Shown here one piece after another: positions 40,952 to 49,799 of a stretch of DNA of 54,739 nucleotides. Source of the stretch: an archaeon GW2011_AR15 (lineage in GTDB: Archaea; Nanobdellota; Nanobdellia; Woesearchaeales; GW2011-AR15); contig CP010425.1 in NCBI GenBank assembly GCA_000830295.1, forward strand, positions 1,102,952 to 1,157,690, in the 5' to 3' direction. The notes under the pieces were generated by a model. The model was not told the origin of the DNA, searched no databases, and worked only from the letters and a program-made list of their open reading frames with translations. Positions within the stretch are counted from its first letter, which is position 1. Every line of letters begins with the position of its first letter. The position numbers and the translations under genes were made by a program.

Positions 40952-41761
40952 TTACTTATACTCTTCAATAAATCTTCTCAGCCTTTTGATGTACTCCTCA
41001 GCTTCAGCGAAATACCTGTCGTAATCCTTTCCGCTTATTTCTTTTATCTCCCTGTACTCCACTTTCTTGCTGAGGTCATAGAATTTCTTTGCTGTATTTG
41101 CATACTTCTTCTCAATAAGGCCTGCCTTTACAAGCTTTTCATTTATCATATCTGCAACGTGGGCAGGCGAAGGGGGTATCTCATTTATTCTCATGAGCGC
41201 TGCATGGCTTGCATCAATGACTGCCCAGTAAAGGTCCATCACTGCTGAGATCATCCTGAACTTTGAGCCATGGAGGGTCTGGGAGCTTTTTGAGTAGTAG
41301 TTCCAGACTGATTCCTGGGAAGGCCTTATCCTTCCCTGGTAAAGCAATAGCTGCAGCGGCCTGAAGAACTCCCTGTCTGCTATAGGCACGCCGTCCCTAA
41401 GTATGTTGATGGCAATAGGGTCTCCGCTTCTTACAAATTCCCAGAATGATGTATATTTGAATGTTGTTACATGCAGCCTCTTTGAAATTTTCCCGACAAG
41501 GTTCTGCACTATTATCCTGTATGTCTGCACAAACTCCCTGCTGACAAATATGCTGACATCATCAATTATGACCAGGATATCAATATCGTGCGCCTCTTTG
41601 CTCTTTCTTGCCCTGCTGCCGAAAAGTATTATCCCCTTTACGAAGTTTCCCATCTCTCTTGTAAGCTCTGCTGAGAACCTGTAGGCGTGCTTGAGATCAT
41701 CATCCGGATACTGGCTCTTGTTCCTGTTGTCAAGATCCTTCTCCTTTATTTCAGCTTCCAT
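40952..41761 (-). CDS. Pol-beta-type nucleotidyltransferase with helical (HEPN-like) C-terminal domain
   Basis: 269 aa from ATG 41761. GIILFGSRARKSKEAHDIDILV gives Gly48-Ser49 and the DxD metal pair (Asp59, Asp61) of minimal nucleotidyltransferases. The C-terminal 150 residues are helical and end in a Lys/Arg-rich helix, similar to the HEPN partners of MNT-type proteins but fused in one chain. I rejected the longer open frame to 41980 because it runs back through the 3' end of the TIM-barrel gene. It is the last gene of a three-gene operon. Possible roles are AMPylation of a partner or RNA tailing. Confidence 0.8.
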   Translation of the reverse strand: MEAEIKEKDLDNRNKSQYPDDDLKHAYRFSAELTREMGNFVKGIILFGSRARKSKEAHDIDILVIIDDVSIFVSREFVQTYRIIVQNLVGKISKRLHVTTFKYTSFWEFVRSGDPIAINILRDGVPIADREFFRPLQLLLYQGRIRPSQESVWNYYSKSSQTLHGSKFRMISAVMDLYWAVIDASHAALMRINEIPPSPAHVADMINEKLVKAGLIEKKYANTAKKFYDLSKKVEYREIKEISGKDYDRYFAEAEEYIKRLRRFIEEYK

Positions 41762-41804
41762 TATGTTTCTCCTCTTGTTTTTGAGTTTATTAATCTTTTG
41801 ATTT

Positions 41805-43817
41805 CTATTCCAGTGACAATCCTGAATAGAATGGTGAGCCCTTGTACTCCTCGCTTGGCGCCATGTCTCCCACCAGGTATCTTGGGCCTTCTGTTCTTCC
41901 GAAATAGCTCCTGTAGACATCTCCCCATGCTGGCCTTGCGCTCGGGTCTGTCCAGTTGTCATGCGTAAAGCCTGCAACATGTATGCCGTAGACCGGGCTG
42001 TTGAAATGCATCCATGTATCCGGCAGGCTTGTCAGAGGGTTGAAAGAACCGGACTCAACTATGAATTCGCTCATGCCTGCTTTTTTTGCCTGCTCGACAA
42101 ACTCTTTTATCGGTGCATTGCCGTCCCCTGCAGTAAGATGCTCATCATGAAAGCCGTAGTTGTCGCTTATGTGGATGTGGCCTACAATCCCGTCCTTTAT
42201 CAGCCCCTGTGTCTTGTCCAGCAGCCATTTGTTGAACCTCTTGTCCCTGTCTTCAAGGGATTCTCCTTCCTTGCTCTTGAAATATTTCCTCCATATGTTG
42301 ATATGCCCTATATCAAAAGTCGCCTTTATGTGCTTTTCAGCCAGCTTCTTTGCCTCTTCTTCATTCTTTCCGTATTTGGACTTCAGCTCTTTTGCCATGG
42401 CTGCCCTTCCGTCCTGCACCAGTTTCCTCAGCTCATCCGGATGGCTCCCATACATCTCGGGGAACAGGTTTTCAGGGGCAAGGTAAAGATCATTTTTCAG
42501 CTTCATGGGTGTGTCTCCCTGCTGCTTCTTTGCTTTTTCAGACATCTGCCATGTGTAAATCCCAAGGTCTGCCATTGACTTTGAGCTTTCTTCAACTGCA
42601 AAATCTGATGCGGGTTTTAGCCTCTCAACCATCTCAAGAGTCTCCATTGACTGCCTCTTGCCCATTATATCATACTCAGTATGCCTCTGTATATTCCTGT
42701 CCACCTGTGAAACCATCTCTTCAAGATATTCGACGGGGTCTACTACATTAGGAGGGATAAACAGCCCCACTTGCGTCTCGCGCTGGACCTGCCACCAGTC
42801 TTTTTCAGGCACTCTTTTTTTCAGGTCCCTGTAAAACACCAGTGCTTTCTGGATCTTTTCCCTTTCCTCAAGCATTTTCTCATAAGCCCCTTTATGGAAC
42901 CTGCCGAAGTTTATGTAATACTGGACCTGATTGAGGGCCTGGGTCCTGTAGAAATCCTTAAAGTATTCTGATTCACTCCGGGGGACTGACTGGCCTGCTG
43001 CCTCATATTCCTTTTTTCTGTGCCCAACCCAGTCATTGTATTTCATAAGGTTGACTTTGACTGTGCCGTCTTTTTCCAGTTCATACACTGGCGTCTTCCC
43101 TTTGTGCACGTGGTCATATTTTTTCAATGACTCATCCACAATATAATTGCCGTTTTCATCTTTCAGGTAGACGAACCTGCCGCTCTCTCTTTTTATTATC
43201 GGCACCGGTATAAGGTCGTTTCTTTTTACGCCCACTACTCTCTTTGTCAGCGGGTCTGCGAGGAAGAACTGCTCCCTTTCTTTTTCTTCAGGGTACATCT
43301 CAAACAGCTTATCGCCGTTTCTTGCATTGTCCGGAAGCTGGGAGTAGAATGACCTTGGAGCCTCTCCTGTATGGAAAACTATTGCTCCTCCTGTTGTTGC
43401 CTCTGCTGCGAAATGGACTGCTCGCTTTATCTCATCGATTGCGTGCTTCCTCTGCTCATCTGAAAATGCCTGCTGCCTCATATCCAGCCCTGAAAGCCCC
43501 TGGACGCCGACTGTTGCGTGCGTCGTTGTCTCTACCTTGTTGAACTCTGCCAGCTCTCTCATATCCCTCCTTTCCCTCTTACCGAATGTTTCCGGAGTTG
43601 GGTTTTCTTTCCTGCCCTTTTCAGTGCCGAAAAAAGTCATTTCCACCCTGTTGGCTCCGTGAAAAATCCTTGCCTTAAGCGCATCTGTCTGGTGCTGGAA
43701 CGGGTTGGAGGTTGTTCCGATCTCCTCAATCCCGACATCCATGGCCCTGTCTATCTCTTTCATCTCCCTGCTTTGCGGAGCCATTTCCCTGTCCATGTTA
43801 GTGTAATATTCATTCAT
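41805..43817 (-). CDS. Xylose-isomerase-like TIM-barrel (AP endonuclease 2 family) protein, 670 aa
   Basis: The core follows the sugar isomerase/endonuclease IV TIM barrel: HATVGVQGLSG near residue 100, VFHTGEAPRSF near 148, APENLFPE near 445, the metal-site strand FDIGHINIWRKY near 500, GHIHISDNYGFHDEH with GDGNAPIKEF near 556-580, and IVESGSF near 597. His and Asp/Glu in these strands would bind one to three divalent metals. The protein is about twice the usual length because of an insertion of nearly 300 residues (about 150-440) with helical character. The reaction is unknown. It starts 7 bp after the 568-aa gene. Confidence 0.75.
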   Translation of the reverse strand: MNEYYTNMDREMAPQSREMKEIDRAMDVGIEEIGTTSNPFQHQTDALKARIFHGANRVEMTFFGTEKGRKENPTPETFGKRERRDMRELAEFNKVETTTHATVGVQGLSGLDMRQQAFSDEQRKHAIDEIKRAVHFAAEATTGGAIVFHTGEAPRSFYSQLPDNARNGDKLFEMYPEEKEREQFFLADPLTKRVVGVKRNDLIPVPIIKRESGRFVYLKDENGNYIVDESLKKYDHVHKGKTPVYELEKDGTVKVNLMKYNDWVGHRKKEYEAAGQSVPRSESEYFKDFYRTQALNQVQYYINFGRFHKGAYEKMLEEREKIQKALVFYRDLKKRVPEKDWWQVQRETQVGLFIPPNVVDPVEYLEEMVSQVDRNIQRHTEYDIMGKRQSMETLEMVERLKPASDFAVEESSKSMADLGIYTWQMSEKAKKQQGDTPMKLKNDLYLAPENLFPEMYGSHPDELRKLVQDGRAAMAKELKSKYGKNEEEAKKLAEKHIKATFDIGHINIWRKYFKSKEGESLEDRDKRFNKWLLDKTQGLIKDGIVGHIHISDNYGFHDEHLTAGDGNAPIKEFVEQAKKAGMSEFIVESGSFNPLTSLPDTWMHFNSPVYGIHVAGFTHDNWTDPSARPAWGDVYRSYFGRTEGPRYLVGDMAPSEEYKGSPFYSGLSLE

Positions 43818-43824
43818 TTTTTAC

Positions 43825-45531
43825 CTACTGCCCAGGATCAATCCAGTACAGGTTGCCGCCCGGGCCCATCTTATATCTCATGTATCCTTCAAAGCACGCC
43901 TCAACTGCAAAATGCTCTGCCCTGTGATGGATTTTATGGTGCTTGAATGCCTCTTTTGCATCAGGCTTCTTATGGCCGTGGCCTCCGTCATGGTCGTCTT
44001 TTTTCTCTTTTTTTGCCGGGCTGCCTGTAAATCCCTTTGCTATATCCCCGAATCCCCTGAATATTGAGACAAAGGGGTCAAGCACATCAGGGAGTTTCAT
44101 GCCCTCTTTCTCATGCTTGTAGTGCTCTTCCTCATCCCCCGGGAAATGCAAAGTTGGGTCTGCCTCTTTCAGGTATTTTTTCAGGTCATCTCCAAGTGCA
44201 TTCATTGCTGCCTCAACAGAGCCGTCTATGGCACTCATAAGGTCAATCTCATCATCCTGCCTGTATTTCTTGTAGTTCTCAATCTGCTCATGGTCCCATG
44301 CATAAGCCCTCAAAGTGATATCTGCCATTCCTGCATATATCGGGCCCTTGTGCTGGTATTCATAGCTGTGGAAAGAAAGCTCGGGCTTTACCCTGAAGAA
44401 AAGGTGCATTGAGACAACAGCAGCAGAATGCCCCTGTTTCCCGCCTGCCCCGAAATCATCCCTTATGAAGAGAAGCTCAAGCTCTATTATCTGCGACTCG
44501 AATGCATTTATTATCTCTGCCCTCTCCATGTTCTTCTCATAGAGCTGCAGCCTTCTTGCATTTCTTAAATACGGCTTTACCCATGCCATGTACATCTTGA
44601 TAGTATCATAATGCTGCTTGAAGTATTTTATTTCAAAGTCCCTCCTTACTTCCAGCTCCTTTTTTGTCCTCCATTTCCACTCGTAATACTGCCTCAGCTT
44701 TCTCTTCAGGACTTCCTTGATTTTCTCATTGAATTTTATGGCATCAACCTCTTTCTCCAGGCTTTTCCTGTCTTTTATCTGTATCCTGAAGAACAAATCA
44801 GGAAGTATGGTGAACCCCATTGTTGCAGAAAGCCCGTATATTGAGCCGGGGTTCTTGGAGCCGCCTTCAACCTGGTCAACCCACAATCCTTTCAGGACAA
44901 TCTCTGAGCTTAATGCATTTTCAGGAAAGCCTTTTTTATCCCCGTCGCTGTCATAATAATACTGGAGCCTCTCATCTATGATCCTCAGCTCCCTTACCAT
45001 CTGGAACAGTCCCTTTATCATGTCGCTTATTCCTTTCAGGTATTGCGATGCCTGCCCCTGCTGCGCCCCCAGCCTGGTCTGCATGTTTCCGAATGTGCTG
45101 GATGCAACGCTTGATGCATGCGTGTCAATTACTTTGTCCACTCTTTCAAATCCCCATGACTCATTGAAATAACGCAGGAACCAGTAATATGTCTGCTCTA
45201 TGTTGAATTCCGGGTATTCAAGAACCAGCCTGAATCTTCTTGCAGGATCCGGAAATTCTGTAGGCACTATCCTGTGCTGGAATTTCTCGAATGATTCCTG
45301 GTCTGCATCATCAGCTTTAAGCTCTCCTGCCTTGATAAGGTCTCCTTTTACAGGATTTTTTGCGTTTACAAATCCGTATTTCCTCAGGCGTGACTGCACC
45401 GGGTCTCCCCCTGAAGTAACTCCTGTCTTTTTATCCAGCTCATACTCGAGGTGGTGTATCTCTTTCCTCAAGTCTTCAGAAGTCTTCTCTTTTTTCTTCT
45501 TTTTCTGCAGGAAGGGTATCTTGAGTTCCAT
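43825..45531 (-). CDS. Large uncharacterised protein, 568 aa, first of three-gene operon
   Basis: Unrecognised. It begins with a lysine-rich helix (LQKKKKKEKTSEDLRKEIHH). A domain with RRFRLVLEYPEFNIEQTYYW near residue 100 follows, then long amphipathic helices (residues 150-380). A beta-rich segment (GHSAAVVSMHLFFRVKPELSF, GPIYAGMADITLRAYAW) comes next, and a His-rich tail with DHDGGHGHKKPDAKE and HHKIHHRAEH, possibly metal-binding. The C-terminus is GGNLYWIDPGQ. There is no signal peptide or clear span. Co-transcription with a TIM-barrel enzyme and a nucleotidyltransferase suggests a shared but unknown pathway. Confidence 0.65.
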   Translation of the reverse strand: MELKIPFLQKKKKKEKTSEDLRKEIHHLEYELDKKTGVTSGGDPVQSRLRKYGFVNAKNPVKGDLIKAGELKADDADQESFEKFQHRIVPTEFPDPARRFRLVLEYPEFNIEQTYYWFLRYFNESWGFERVDKVIDTHASSVASSTFGNMQTRLGAQQGQASQYLKGISDMIKGLFQMVRELRIIDERLQYYYDSDGDKKGFPENALSSEIVLKGLWVDQVEGGSKNPGSIYGLSATMGFTILPDLFFRIQIKDRKSLEKEVDAIKFNEKIKEVLKRKLRQYYEWKWRTKKELEVRRDFEIKYFKQHYDTIKMYMAWVKPYLRNARRLQLYEKNMERAEIINAFESQIIELELLFIRDDFGAGGKQGHSAAVVSMHLFFRVKPELSFHSYEYQHKGPIYAGMADITLRAYAWDHEQIENYKKYRQDDEIDLMSAIDGSVEAAMNALGDDLKKYLKEADPTLHFPGDEEEHYKHEKEGMKLPDVLDPFVSIFRGFGDIAKGFTGSPAKKEKKDDHDGGHGHKKPDAKEAFKHHKIHHRAEHFAVEACFEGYMRYKMGPGGNLYWIDPGQ

Positions 45532-45662
45532 TTTAGCCTTATAGCTCTAAATAATATACTAATTTCTATACTAACATATTGTTTTGGATATAAATAGTTT
45601 TCTATTTGCTGCCCTGCTCAGCATACAAACATATAAAAATAATCGTGATTTAGCTAATCCCC

Positions 45663-47195
45663 ATGGATATGCTTGAGCTGTCAAGGAAACTTCACCCCCT
45701 TGAAAGGAAAGTTCTCCCCAATCTTGAAAAAACCATTTCTTTTGAGCAGCTTGTCGAGAAGTGCGGCATGCAGGAAGTAGAGGTTATGAGGGCAGTCCAG
45801 TGGATGGAGAACAAGGGGATTGTCACAGTAAAGAAAGAGGAAAAAGAGATTATATCTCTTGACAGGAACGGGCTTGACTACAAGAAAAACGGGCTGCCTG
45901 AAAAAAGATTTCTGGATGCTGTAAAGGACAAGGCGCTTTCGCTTGCTGAAATAGGGAAGAAGGCAGGCCTTGACCAGAATGAATTGAGTATCTCTATGGG
46001 GCTTCTGAGGAAAAAAAATGCAATTGATGTAAAGAAAGACAAAGAGCTCATTGTAAGCATATCAAAAGAAGGAAAAGAGTTCCTCAAAAAAGAGACAGCT
46101 GAAGAAAAGTTCCTGGACCTGCACTTCCCGGTTGAGGAATCAAAGCTTGAAAAGGACCAGAAGGCTGTATTTGACGAATTCATGAAAAGAAAGGAGATTG
46201 TCAAAAAAGACAGGAGGGCCATGAGGGAGATTTCATTGACAGGGACAGGAGAAAAGCTCTCAAAGCTCAAGATTTCTGATAATGTTGCAGACAAGCTGAC
46301 ATCAAAAATGCTGAAAGAGGGATCGTGGCAGAAAAAAGAGTTCAGGAAATACGATGTCGAGATCAATGTGCCAAAAATATCAGGAGGAAAAAGGCATTTC
46401 ACCAACCAGGCGGTTGAATACATAAAAAATATCTGGCTGGACCTTGGATTCAGGGAGATGACCGGAAACATGGTGCAGACAAGCTTCTGGGACCTTGATG
46501 CCCTCTTTGTTCCTCAGGACCATCCTGCAAGGGATATGCAGGACACATTCTACCTGAAAACCCCGAAAAAAGGAAAGCTGCCGGACGCACGGTTTGTGAA
46601 AAGAGTGAAGGCAACCCATGAGAACGGCTGGACAACAGGCTCGCAGGGATGGAAATCTGCATGGGATGCTGAGAAAGCAAAGGAGAACCTTCTGAGGACG
46701 CATACAACCGTATTAAGTGCGCAGACAATTGCCTCACTGAAAAAAGAAGACCTGCCTGCCAAGTTTTTCGCAGTGGGAAAATGCTTCAGGAACGAAACAA
46801 TGGACTGGAAGCACTTATTTGAGTTCTACCAGGTTGAGGGGATTGTTGTTGACCCTGATGCAAATTTCAGGAATCTCCTGGGCTACCTTAAAGAATTTTT
46901 CAGGAAAATGGGCTACCCTGATGTCAGGATAAGGCCCGGCCATTTCCCCTATACAGAGCCTTCTGCTGAAGTGGATGTGTGGCATCCTGTAAAAAAAGAG
47001 TGGGTTGAGCTTGGGGGAAGCGGGATTTTCAGGCCGGAAGTAACAAAACCCCTCTTCGGCACAGAAGTCCCTGTCCTCGCATGGGGGCTTGGGCTTGACA
47101 GGATAATAAAGGAAAACTGGAATATAAAAGACATAAGAGAGCTTTACAAGAATGACCTTAAGCAGCTAAGGGAAATGAAGATATGGCTGAAATAG
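45663..47195 (+). CDS. pheS: Phenylalanyl-tRNA synthetase subunit alpha
   Basis: 510 aa, archaeal/eukaryotic type with the long N-terminal winged-helix DNA-binding-like region (residues 1-220) and a C-terminal class II catalytic core. Motif 2 is CFRNETMDWKHLFEFYQVEG and motif 3 is AWGLGLDRI. A TATA-like CATATAAAAATAA lies 20-30 bases before ATG 45663. pheT follows after 10 bp; the two form the alpha2-beta2 enzyme. Confidence 0.97.
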   Translation: MDMLELSRKLHPLERKVLPNLEKTISFEQLVEKCGMQEVEVMRAVQWMENKGIVTVKKEEKEIISLDRNGLDYKKNGLPEKRFLDAVKDKALSLAEIGKKAGLDQNELSISMGLLRKKNAIDVKKDKELIVSISKEGKEFLKKETAEEKFLDLHFPVEESKLEKDQKAVFDEFMKRKEIVKKDRRAMREISLTGTGEKLSKLKISDNVADKLTSKMLKEGSWQKKEFRKYDVEINVPKISGGKRHFTNQAVEYIKNIWLDLGFREMTGNMVQTSFWDLDALFVPQDHPARDMQDTFYLKTPKKGKLPDARFVKRVKATHENGWTTGSQGWKSAWDAEKAKENLLRTHTTVLSAQTIASLKKEDLPAKFFAVGKCFRNETMDWKHLFEFYQVEGIVVDPDANFRNLLGYLKEFFRKMGYPDVRIRPGHFPYTEPSAEVDVWHPVKKEWVELGGSGIFRPEVTKPLFGTEVPVLAWGLGLDRIIKENWNIKDIRELYKNDLKQLREMKIWLK

Positions 47196-47205
47196 ATGGT
47201 GAAAA

Positions 47206-48861
47206 ATGCCGACAATAACAATTAACAGGAAAGTGCTGGACAAAATAATAGGGAAGAAACTGCCTGATAAAAAGCTAAAAGACAGGATCTCAATGCTCGG
47301 CACTGACCTTGAGAGCGTGGGAGAAGATGATATCATTGTGGAGATATTCCCCAACAGGCCGGATATGCTCTCAGAGCAGGGATTCGGAAGGGCGCTGAGC
47401 TCATTCATAGGGGAGAAAACAGGCCTGAGAAAATACACTGTGAAAAAATCAGGGGAAAAAGTCATTGTTTCAAAGGAAATGAAGAGCGTGCGTCCCTACA
47501 CTGTGTGCGCACTGATAAAAAACCTTAAGCTGGACGATGAGAAAGTAAGGGAGATAATACAGATACAGGAAAAGCTGCACATAACCTTCTGCAGGAGAAG
47601 GAAAAAAGCAGCAATCGGAATCTATCCGCTGGAGAACATAAAACTGCCCATATATTTCTGCGCGAGAAAGCCCGAGGATATTGTTTTCAGGCCCCTTGAA
47701 TGGAAGAAAGAGATTAATGCAAAGCAGATACTTGAGCAGCATCCTACAGGGATTGAATATAAGCATCTTGTAAAAGGCATGAAAAAGTATGCAGTATTCC
47801 ACGGTTCAGATAATGAGATATTAAGTTTTACTCCTGTTATAAACTCCCACCACACAGGGAAGATTACAGACAGGACAAAAGAGGCATTTTTAGAAGTGAG
47901 CGGCTCTGACCTCCACACTGCAAATTATGTGCTGAACATAATGGCTGCCAGCCTTGCGGACATGGGCGCTGATATCTACTCAATGGAGGTTGTCTATCCT
48001 GATAAAACCCTTGTCACTCCTGACCTTTCAGCAAGAAAAATGAAATTCAGCGTTTCCTACATAAACAAGTGGCTCGGCCTGGCTCTTGATGAGAAAAAGC
48101 TGAAAAGCCTGCTCGAAAAAATGGGTTATGGCTATGAAAAAGGTCATGCTTTAATTCCCTGCTACAGGCCCGATGTCATACACCCTGTTGACCTGGCAGA
48201 GGACATTGCCATTGCATACGGCTATGAGAATTTTAGGCCAGAGCTGTCCACAAAAGGCACAGTGGCAAAAGAGGATGAGTTTGAAAAATTCAGGAAAAAA
48301 GTATCCAGCCTGCTGGCCGGCCTCAATCTTCTTGAGCTAAACTCATATCATATTTCAGGAAAAGATATCCAGTTCAGGCTCATGGAATTGAAGGCAGAAG
48401 ATTATGTTGAACTGGAAAATTCAAAGTCAGAGGAGTACAATATAATGCGGCATTCAATGCTTGCAAACCTCATGCAGGTGCTTAAGGAGAACACGCACAA
48501 CGAATACCCACAGAACATTTTTGAGTCAGGCTATGTTTTCAGGACAGGGGATTCTGAGACCGGAGTTATTGAAGAAAACAAGGTTGCTGTTGTGCTCTGC
48601 GACAGGGATGCTGATTACACAAAGATCCGGCAGGTCCTTGATTACCTGATTGCCTCTCTCGGGCTTGAATGCGCTGTAAAAGAAGCCAGCCACCCGAGCT
48701 TCATTGAAGGCAGGTGCGGAAAAGTGGTTTGCGGAAAGACAGAGATAGGGGTAATAGGTGAAGTCAGCCCTAAGGTAATAAGCAATTTCTCTGTTGAGAT
48801 GCCTGCTGCTGCTTTTGAAATAAGTCTGAGTGCGCTCTTTGGCATGATTGAGAAAGTTTAA
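47206..48861 (+). CDS. pheT: Phenylalanyl-tRNA synthetase subunit beta
   Basis: 551 aa archaeal-type beta subunit without the bacterial EMAP-like N-terminal domain. The B3/B4 editing region is visible (TPVINSHHTGKITDRTKEAFLEVSG), then the B5 domain (CYRPDVIHPVDLAEDIAIAYGY) and the catalytic-like core (NSKSEEYNIMRHSMLANLMQ). It helps bind tRNA-Phe and hydrolyses mischarged Tyr-tRNA. Operon with pheS. Confidence 0.96.
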   Translation: MPTITINRKVLDKIIGKKLPDKKLKDRISMLGTDLESVGEDDIIVEIFPNRPDMLSEQGFGRALSSFIGEKTGLRKYTVKKSGEKVIVSKEMKSVRPYTVCALIKNLKLDDEKVREIIQIQEKLHITFCRRRKKAAIGIYPLENIKLPIYFCARKPEDIVFRPLEWKKEINAKQILEQHPTGIEYKHLVKGMKKYAVFHGSDNEILSFTPVINSHHTGKITDRTKEAFLEVSGSDLHTANYVLNIMAASLADMGADIYSMEVVYPDKTLVTPDLSARKMKFSVSYINKWLGLALDEKKLKSLLEKMGYGYEKGHALIPCYRPDVIHPVDLAEDIAIAYGYENFRPELSTKGTVAKEDEFEKFRKKVSSLLAGLNLLELNSYHISGKDIQFRLMELKAEDYVELENSKSEEYNIMRHSMLANLMQVLKENTHNEYPQNIFESGYVFRTGDSETGVIEENKVAVVLCDRDADYTKIRQVLDYLIASLGLECAVKEASHPSFIEGRCGKVVCGKTEIGVIGEVSPKVISNFSVEMPAAAFEISLSALFGMIEKV

Positions 48862-48886
48862 ATATTGGTTCTGAAATTACTTAGAT

Positions 48887-49534
48887 ATGGGGCCTCCAAG
48901 AAAAAAACATTATTCTCTTGAGCAGGTGGTTGCGGGCTGCTCTGTTATCGCAGGCCAGATAGCTGAAGTCTACAATAAGCTGGGCTCTGATGAAATAAAT
49001 ATCCTCTATATAAAAAACGGGGGCAGCCTGCCCGGGGAAATCCTGGGGCATATGCTCACAGAAAGGGGCTTTTTTGTCAACCTTTATTCGCCTCATTACG
49101 GAAGATATGATGAGAGCGGCTTTGGCGGAAAAATAGAGATAAAAAAAGACCTTAGCCGGCTAGACAAGATAATGATAGCAAAGAGCATAAACAGGGACAA
49201 CCTGGCTATACACCTTGATGAGCTTGCTGACAAGGGCGAGACCCTTGAGTTTGCAAGAGAGGATATAAAGGGGTATGGGAATATAGATGAAGAAAAGTTC
49301 AGCAATTATGTTTTCACTGCTGTGCTCTGCAGGAAGCCTGATTTTGCCGCTCTCCCGGATAACAATCCGTTAAAAGCTTCTCTCAAGTTTTGTGCATATC
49401 CTGACGCACCAAACAGATGGCTGACATTCCCATGGGAAAAAGACTCCAAGTTTTACAGGAAGAAGATTGCTAATCTTGTGTATAATGCTCCTGTTTCAGA
49501 ATTAAGGGAATTTGCAGGGACGCTGGTTAAATAA
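48887..49534 (+). CDS. Phosphoribosyltransferase-like protein, 215 aa
   Basis: The segment INILYIKNGGSLPGEILGHML resembles the PRTase strand before the PPi loop, and NRWLTFPWEKDSKFYRKK resembles the C-terminal W-x-x-FPWE of archaeal xanthine/hypoxanthine PRTases. The normal PRPP-binding VDDVxDTG loop is missing: the region reads RLDKIMIAKSINRDNLAIHL. Catalysis is therefore doubtful, and it may be a regulatory or degenerate member. It starts 25 bp after pheT and overlaps convergent nop10 by 8 bp. Confidence 0.65.
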   Translation: MGPPRKKHYSLEQVVAGCSVIAGQIAEVYNKLGSDEINILYIKNGGSLPGEILGHMLTERGFFVNLYSPHYGRYDESGFGGKIEIKKDLSRLDKIMIAKSINRDNLAIHLDELADKGETLEFAREDIKGYGNIDEEKFSNYVFTAVLCRKPDFAALPDNNPLKASLKFCAYPDAPNRWLTFPWEKDSKFYRKKIANLVYNAPVSELREFAGTLVK

Positions 49535-49700
49535 GCCCTTCTTTCTTCCACTGCACTTCCTTGACTTTTCTCCTGTAATCCGCGTATTTGTCTTCAGGGC
49601 TGTATTTTGGAGGCTTGTTCTCTATTGCCTTCCCGCCGCACCCGCATTTCTCAGAAAGAGTGTATTTGCCGCAGCTCTGGCATTTTAGGATGTGTTTCAT
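49527..49700 (-). CDS. nop10: Nop10, H/ACA ribonucleoprotein subunit
   Basis: 57 aa from ATG 49700: MKHILKCQSCGKYTLSEKCG, then the conserved KPPKYSPEDKYADYRRKVK helix. Two Cys pairs (CQSC and CGC) form the zinc knuckle. Nop10 bridges Cbf5 and L7Ae in pseudouridylation complexes. In archaea it normally follows aIF2-alpha closely; here a 93-bp unit that duplicates the first eight codons separates them. A second CAT at 49705-49707 lies in the insert and is not in a coding context. Confidence 0.93.
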   Translation of the reverse strand: MKHILKCQSCGKYTLSEKCGCGGKAIENKPPKYSPEDKYADYRRKVKEVQWKKEGLI

Positions 49701-49796
49701 TTTTCATATGTGGGGCTGAGCTTTTAGCGAATGCCGCACCTGTTTTGTCCTCTGTTTTATTAAAACAGAGTGGCATTTTAGAATATGTTTCATTTT
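49678..49796. repeat. Hairpin unit between direct repeats of the nop10 5' end
   Basis: 25 bp across the nop10 start (49678-49702) recur at 49771-49795 with two mismatches (offset 93 bp), both at third codon positions. The insert contains GTGGGGC/GCCGCAC (about 49710-49738) and a 9-bp stem CTCTGTTTT/AAAACAGAG with ATT loop (49750-49770). The outer copy lies directly after the aIF2-alpha stop, which is where nop10 would ancestrally have started. Confidence 0.75.
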
Positions 49797-49799
49797 AAA

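Noticed and set aside
41762-41980. Longer nucleotidyltransferase reading frame
   Set aside because: The extension is read through the 3' end of the TIM-barrel gene in another frame; ATG 41761 starts right before recognisable sequence.
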